Shown: positions 15,338 to 19,176 of the stretch, piece after piece
Position numbering within the stretch: the stretch's first letter is position 1
Layout of the letters: the number at the start of each line of letters is the position of its first letter
Assembly: GCA_030593645.1 (NCBI GenBank)
Contig: JAUVGT010000030.1
Coordinates: forward strand, 1-19,176
Length of the DNA: 19,176 bases
Origin: Deltaproteobacteria bacterium
GTDB taxonomy: Bacteria > Desulfobacterota > Desulfobacteria > Desulfobacterales > JAUVGT01
Direction of reading: 5' to 3'
Program-made: the position numbers and the translations under genes
The notes under the pieces: model-generated
The model's database searches: none
Seen by the model: the letters and a program-made list of their open reading frames with translations, nothing else
What the model was told of the DNA's origin: nothing

Positions 15338-15463
15338 AAGTGCCTAAAGTGCGCTTAAGTGACTAAAGTGCCTAAAGTTAATGAATCCTGTCTGTTTTTA
15401 TTTAAAAGTTGGAGCTTGTAGAGACTCCGGAACTTTAGGCACTTTAGAACATTTTAGGCACTT
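15338..15463. repeat. Nested inverted repeat built of CTAAAGTG units
   Basis: The inner arms are a perfect 17-bp match, CTAAAGTGCCTAAAGTT (15363-15379) against its complement (15431-15447). The outer arms, AAGTGCCTAAAGTG (15338-15351) and 15450-15463, match at 13 of 14. The left side holds four CTAAAGT-like units at 9-10-nt spacing. It lies between the convergent etfA and acyl-CoA synthetase genes and could act as a bidirectional terminator or be a small mobile repeat. The length (126 bp) fits a MITE, but no target duplication is clear. Confidence 0.7.
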
Positions 15464-15490
15464 GTCAAGTCACCTTGCAGGATTTCTAAC

Positions 15491-15510
15491 GCCGAGTCCT
15501 TTGGACCTGG
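15491..15510. terminator. Imperfect TCC-TTTG-GACC hairpin after the synthetase gene
   Basis: On the minus strand CCAGGTCC, loop AAA, GGACTCGG forms a stem with one mismatch and one G-T pair, 10 nt past the synthetase stop codon. The core matches the hairpins at 22-42 and 174-201. No long T-tract follows on the minus strand, so termination strength is doubtful. Confidence 0.4.
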
Positions 15511-15519
15511 AAATTAATT

Positions 15520-17667
15520 CTATCCTTCCGGTTTATCCTTTAAAATTATTCTTGCATCAACAATGCTCAACCCTTTCTCATGAATAATAACCGGGTTCAG
15601 GTCCATCTCCTCGATTTCAGGATACGCTTCAATCACTTCGGAACATAACAGTAAAAGTTTTATCAAAGCCTTTTTGTCACAGGGAGGTTCTCCCCTGACA
15701 CCATCAAGGATTGGGGAAGATTTTGTTTCATCAACCATTTTTTTCGCGGAATGCGAAGAGATCGGAATAACCCTGAAGGAAACGTCCTTCAGTATCTCGA
15801 CCATGATTCCTCCCAGTCCATACATGATAACAGGCCCGAACTGGTCATCTGTTTTTGTTCCGATGATGACTTCCACTCCTTTGGCGGCCATTGGAGAAAC
15901 AAGGATGCCTTCAATTTTTGCGGCAGGATTGTAATCTCTGGCGTTTTTCATAATTTCTTCAAATGCGTACCGAACTTCTTTTTCACTGCCAAGTCCGACC
16001 CGTACACCGCCGGCGTCACTTTTATGAAGGATATCCTGTGATATAATCTTAAGTACGACTTTGCCATTCATTCCTTCGGCTATCTTTACCGCTTCATCAG
16101 CGGTTGTGGACGGCCTGTCTTTTGAAACGGGCGCGCCATGAAGTTTTAAAAGTTTTTTTGCTTCGAATTCAAAAAGAGCATTGCGACCTGATTTTATGCA
16201 GTTTTGAATAATATCGATCCCGGCTGATTTTGCTTTTTCGCCGGTTTTTATGATATAACTGGTTTTTGTGTGCGCGGCCTTAAGATAATTGCCGTATTTT
16301 ACAAGTACGCTCATGCATTTGCAGGTAATATCAAGTGAATCATAAACCGGGATTCCGTAATGTCGTAAAAGATCCAGTGCGTGGGTTCCCGCGGAACTGT
16401 AAAGGCTGTGAAGAATGATTGGTTTTTTGCCGTTTCTGACCATCTTTCCCATCATGTGTGCGGCATCTTCTTCGATGACGCTAAGGCTCTCAGCAAACCT
16501 GATCCCGTAACCGCCAAAGAGTCCAACAATGATCAGGCCTCCGATTTTCGGATCTTTAAGGATTATTTTTGCGCATTCCGCGAATACCGCTGGATTGGAA
16601 TCGGTTCCCCCCGCCACATCTACAGGATTGGGAACCGAAGCTGCTGAAGGTAGTAATTCTTTCAATTTTGATTGTGTTTTTTCACTCAGTTCCGGAATTT
16701 CAATTCCAAGATCTGTGAGTAAATCAGAAGCGATGGTCGCATGACCCCCGCCGTCCGCAAGTATGGCAACGGTATTTTTTCTGGTTGGAGGAAGGCTGGA
16801 AAGGGTTTCCGCGGCGGGAAAGAGTTCGTCTGAATTTTCTATGACAATAATTCCGGTCCGTTCGAATGCCCCTTTGGCGACTTCGGACATTCCCGCGAGA
16901 GCGCCGGTATGAGAACCGGCTGATTTTTTCCCGGTGGAAGAACGACCGCTTTTCAGAAGGATGACCGGTTTCTTAATGGTGGTTTGATAAGCCTGTTCAA
17001 GAAATTGTCGCCCCTGCCGCATCCCTTCAACATACATGAGTATGGCTTTTGTGGCCGGATCTTCTCGAAAGAATTCCAGGTATTCATGAAAATTGATATC
17101 CGCTTCGTTCCCGACCCCGACGTAATAGCTGAATCCTTTTTTGCTTTTTACCGTCGCTTCGGTAATCAGTGTCAGGGCCATATTGCCGCTTTGGGTCAGA
17201 AGGGCAATATCACCTTTTGGGACATTCCGCAGGCCTACAAGATTTAAATTGCATTTTAAATTCAGCATACCGGATGTATTGGGGCCGATCAGCCGGATCG
17301 AATGTTTTTTCGCCAGGGTAACAACTTTTTTTTCCAGTTCTTTCCCCTCACTGCCGAGTTCACCAAAACCGCCTGCCAGAATTACTGCGCCCAGTACCCC
17401 TTTTTTTCCGCAATCCTCAAGGATGGCGGGGATTGTTTGGGCGGGCGTGACGATTAAAGCCATGTCCACAGGTTCTTTTATTTCTGATACACTTCGATAA
17501 CATTTTAAACCGAGGATACTTTTTTCTTTCGGATTGACCGGGAAAATGTCACCATCATATTTATCTTCAATCAGTGTTCGAATCGTTTGAAAACCCCGCT
17601 TTGTTTCTATTTTGGATGCTCCAATAACCGCAACTGAGCGCGCGTTTAATACTCTTTCAATTGACAT
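15520..17667 (-). CDS. ADP-forming acyl-CoA (acetyl-CoA) synthetase, fused alpha-beta
   Basis: A protein of 715 residues. It has a CoA-binding domain (about 1-130; SVAVIGASKI), a succinyl-CoA-synthetase-like ligase domain with the phosphohistidine loop SAGSHTGALAG (H253), and a C-terminal ATP-grasp domain (about 490-710) with HKSDAGGVRVGL and MDLNPVII. The reaction is acyl-CoA + ADP + Pi to acid + ATP + CoA. The enzyme could therefore turn the acetyl-CoA product of beta-oxidation into ATP and acetate, or run in reverse to activate acids. There is no GNAT domain, so it is not a Pat-type acetyltransferase. The start is supported by AAAGGA about 10 nt upstream. The gap to the enoyl-CoA hydratase gene is 18 nt, so they form one operon. 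Substrate range is unknown. Confidence 0.92.
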   Translation of the reverse strand: MSIERVLNARSVAVIGASKIETKRGFQTIRTLIEDKYDGDIFPVNPKEKSILGLKCYRSVSEIKEPVDMALIVTPAQTIPAILEDCGKKGVLGAVILAGGFGELGSEGKELEKKVVTLAKKHSIRLIGPNTSGMLNLKCNLNLVGLRNVPKGDIALLTQSGNMALTLITEATVKSKKGFSYYVGVGNEADINFHEYLEFFREDPATKAILMYVEGMRQGRQFLEQAYQTTIKKPVILLKSGRSSTGKKSAGSHTGALAGMSEVAKGAFERTGIIVIENSDELFPAAETLSSLPPTRKNTVAILADGGGHATIASDLLTDLGIEIPELSEKTQSKLKELLPSAASVPNPVDVAGGTDSNPAVFAECAKIILKDPKIGGLIIVGLFGGYGIRFAESLSVIEEDAAHMMGKMVRNGKKPIILHSLYSSAGTHALDLLRHYGIPVYDSLDITCKCMSVLVKYGNYLKAAHTKTSYIIKTGEKAKSAGIDIIQNCIKSGRNALFEFEAKKLLKLHGAPVSKDRPSTTADEAVKIAEGMNGKVVLKIISQDILHKSDAGGVRVGLGSEKEVRYAFEEIMKNARDYNPAAKIEGILVSPMAAKGVEVIIGTKTDDQFGPVIMYGLGGIMVEILKDVSFRVIPISSHSAKKMVDETKSSPILDGVRGEPPCDKKALIKLLLLCSEVIEAYPEIEEMDLNPVIIHEKGLSIVDARIILKDKPEG

Positions 17668-17685
17668 TGTATTAGGTTCCTTTGA

Positions 17686-18453
17686 TTATTTCTTTTTACG
17701 GTTTTCAAATTCCTTAAGGGATTCCTGCCTTTCCCGGGTTGCAACACAGGCCAGGCATGCCTCAACTTCAAAGTCCATTAGTGCTTCCAGGCTGACTTCC
17801 CCCCGGGCCATGAGCAGTCCTTTTTTAATCATTTTGATTGAAAAAGCCGAATTGGCACTTATTTTATTCGCTGTTTCCATGGCAGTATCCATGAGCTCGT
17901 CATGTGGAACCGCCCGGTTGACAAGGCCGATATGAGCGGCTTCCCTGCCATCGATATATTCCCCGGTAAAGAGAAGTTCCCGTGCTTTCGCCGGGCCGAT
18001 CAGGTCCTGTACCAGTCTTAAGGCACCGCCGGTTACTGAGGATGTAACCTTTGCTTCAGGTGACCCAATCATGGCGTCTTCAGCCGCGAATCTTAAATCA
18101 CAGGCCAGGGCCAGCTCATAGCCGGAACCAAGTGCATAGCCATTAATCACAGCAATCGTCGGCTTTTCAAACCTGATTATTTTTCGTGATGCCTCCTGGA
18201 GTTCCACCAGATAGGCACGGTATTCTTCCTGGCTTCTGTTTTTTGATTCCTTTAAATCGGCGCCGGTTGAAAATGCCCGTCCTTCTCCTGTAATTATCAG
18301 TACTTTAACATCAGGATCGTTAGCGGCTGAGTTAAGGGCGCTCTGAAAGTCGAGCCATAACTGTTTGTTCATGGCATTCAGAACTTCCGGACGATTCAGT
18401 TTTATGATAGCGATATGATCTGTTTTTTCATAGATAACACATTGAAAATTCAT
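17686..18453 (-). CDS. Enoyl-CoA hydratase / isomerase (crotonase family)
   Basis: A protein of 255 residues from the preferred start, beginning MNFQCVIYEKTDHIAIIKLNRP. The oxyanion-hole segments are GRAFSTGADLKE and NGYALGSGYELALACD. Both catalytic glutamates of hydratases are present: E113 and E133 (in GSPEA). It should hydrate enoyl-CoA made by the acyl-CoA dehydrogenase. ATG 18453 is chosen because GGAG lies 6-7 nt upstream; ATG 18465 would place that site inside the coding region and adds only MENQ. The gene lies between the sixA-like gene (about 50-nt gap) and the ADP-forming synthetase. Some crotonases have other reactions, but the glutamate pair favours hydratase. Confidence 0.92.
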   Translation of the reverse strand: MNFQCVIYEKTDHIAIIKLNRPEVLNAMNKQLWLDFQSALNSAANDPDVKVLIITGEGRAFSTGADLKESKNRSQEEYRAYLVELQEASRKIIRFEKPTIAVINGYALGSGYELALACDLRFAAEDAMIGSPEAKVTSSVTGGALRLVQDLIGPAKARELLFTGEYIDGREAAHIGLVNRAVPHDELMDTAMETANKISANSAFSIKMIKKGLLMARGEVSLEALMDFEVEACLACVATRERQESLKEFENRKKK

Positions 18454-18503
18454 TTGATTCTCCATTTATTATGTTGCGATCGGATGATCTCCATAAGTGG
18501 TTT

Positions 18504-18962
18504 CTAAATATTCGGCATGAGTGTCCATTGGATAGACCATGTACCGGTGTCAGGATTTTTATCAAGACAAACAATACCGCTGTTCTGAAACGTGAAGACA
18601 GTGTGATCGATTGAACCGGTAATGAGGTAGGATGTCAGATTTTCCATGAACGGCAGATGGCCCACAAACATGGTATTATCCCGGTCATTGATTGTTTTTG
18701 CCAGGGTTGTTACATCATCCATGGGCTTAAGACCGGATTTTTCTTTCATATCTGCTTCGGGTTTAAGTTTTTCTGCAAATATTTCAGACGTTTGGCGGGC
18801 TCTTTTTTTGATACTGTGGATAATCCCGGATACATTAATATGATACCCCCGGGCAACATCCGCGATACGGTTTGTTTCATTGATTCCTTCTTTGGAAAGC
18901 CCCTGATCAGGATCGATGCTTTTCGGCAGACTCTTACCATGCTGGACAAGATAAAGTGCCAT
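18504..18962 (-). CDS. sixA: SixA-like phosphohistidine phosphatase (histidine phosphatase family)
   Basis: A protein of 152 residues. It starts MALYLVQHGKSLPK, so the usual RHG motif reads QHG (catalytic H8), and the first arginine of the phosphate pocket is missing. KKRARQTSE and FVGHLPFMENL (H102) are the other family motifs. SixA enzymes remove phosphate from phosphohistidine in proteins. The start at 18962 is set by AAAAAGGAG about 9 nt upstream. The same frame stays open to 19085, but that extension runs into the MITE and is not coding. As first gene of the operon with the enoyl-CoA hydratase and the phosphohistidine-using synthetase, it may act on the latter, which is inference. Confidence 0.85.
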   Translation of the reverse strand: MALYLVQHGKSLPKSIDPDQGLSKEGINETNRIADVARGYHINVSGIIHSIKKRARQTSEIFAEKLKPEADMKEKSGLKPMDDVTTLAKTINDRDNTMFVGHLPFMENLTSYLITGSIDHTVFTFQNSGIVCLDKNPDTGTWSIQWTLMPNI

Positions 18963-19030
18963 GATCAATTCTCCTTTTTGCGGCGTTTGCAGTGGATTAT
19001 CTGCTCCTGAGTTGCGAACAGGGATTACTA

Positions 19031-19059
19031 AAAATATGACGGTTTCGTAAAAAGTCCAA
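19031..19059 (-). promoter_or_regulatory. Candidate sixA operon promoter with -35 box inside the MITE
   Basis: On the minus strand TTGGAC (19059-19054), within the MITE terminal repeat, and TATTTT (19036-19031), just outside it, are 17 nt apart. Transcription would start near 19024, about 60 nt before the sixA ATG. No better pair is visible in the 75 nt between the MITE and sixA. Confidence 0.4.
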
Positions 19060-19176
19060 CTTCTGCGTTGTGCTGCATTTCGCAATCATTCAACGTACTA
19101 TAAGTACGCTTCATGATTACGAAATTTGCACGCCTTGAATTTGAACTTTTTACGAAACCGTCTCATTCGGACTTTT
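19038..19176. mobile_element. MITE-like element, copy 2, cut by the window end
   Basis: The first 125 bp (19038-19162) match copy 1 (5536-5660) at 123 positions; the two differences are adjacent at the hairpin centre (CT for TG). Similarity continues through CATTCGGACTTTT to the window end, so about 10 bp of the right terminal repeat are probably missing. The left flank differs from that of copy 1, so this is independent insertion. It lies upstream of the sixA operon. Confidence 0.75.

Noticed and set aside
18963..19085. Upstream extension of the sixA frame starting MRNAAQRRSWTFYE
   Set aside because: It is the minus-strand reading of the MITE; the same peptide appears at 5583-5540 from copy 1. 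The ribosome-binding site marks ATG 18962.

Overview
The window looks like a piece of a chromosome from a Gram-negative, strictly anaerobic fatty-acid-oxidising bacterium. Desulfobacterota, probably Desulfobacterales, is my best guess. The reasons are an HdrD/EMO-type membrane FeS oxidoreductase beside etfBA, a 600-residue acyl-CoA dehydrogenase, an ADP-forming acyl-CoA synthetase, moderate-to-low G+C, and many small dispersed intergenic repeats. The lineage is inference; no rRNA or marker gene is present.

Left part (1-6300) is signalling. A minus-strand amidohydrolase (200-1066) diverges from a two-gene operon. That operon encodes a receiver-GGDEF diguanylate cyclase (1176-2189) and a 1038-residue membrane protein (2209-5325) that joins a zinc ribbon, a pseudokinase, one membrane helix, an intact trypsin-like protease and TPR-like repeats. 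A small cysteine-motif plus PilZ protein (5783-6268), a likely c-di-GMP effector, follows. It is bracketed by a 150-bp MITE-like element and an inverted remnant of the same element.

Middle part (6680-15330) is a fatty-acid oxidation locus. It holds a TetR/FadR-like regulator followed by an acyl-CoA dehydrogenase (+), a convergent long-chain acyl-CoA ligase (-), and then a three-gene operon: membrane FeS oxidoreductase, EtfB, EtfA. The TetR gene and the FeS-etfBA operon share a promoter design, TTGACA / TAAAA followed at once by the palindrome ATGAATGAAC-GYTCATTCAT. This resembles the Bacillus FadR operator, so one acyl-CoA-sensing repressor probably controls its own operon and the electron-transfer operon. 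The predicted flow is fatty acid to acyl-CoA (ligase), then electrons from the dehydrogenase through EtfAB to the membrane FeS protein and the quinone pool.

Right part (15520-18962, all minus) is an operon of a SixA-like phosphohistidine phosphatase, an enoyl-CoA hydratase and a fused ADP-forming acyl-CoA synthetase. It continues beta-oxidation and could conserve ATP. A second, nearly identical MITE copy lies just upstream of it and runs off the window end.

Intergenic spaces carry several repeat families: the GAYGGTYTCG-AAAAAGTCC MITE, 9-10-nt CTAAAGTG repeats with nested inverted repeats, TCC-TTTG-GRCC hairpins, and a 30-nt tandem repeat at the left edge. No tRNA, rRNA, CRISPR array or transposase gene was seen.
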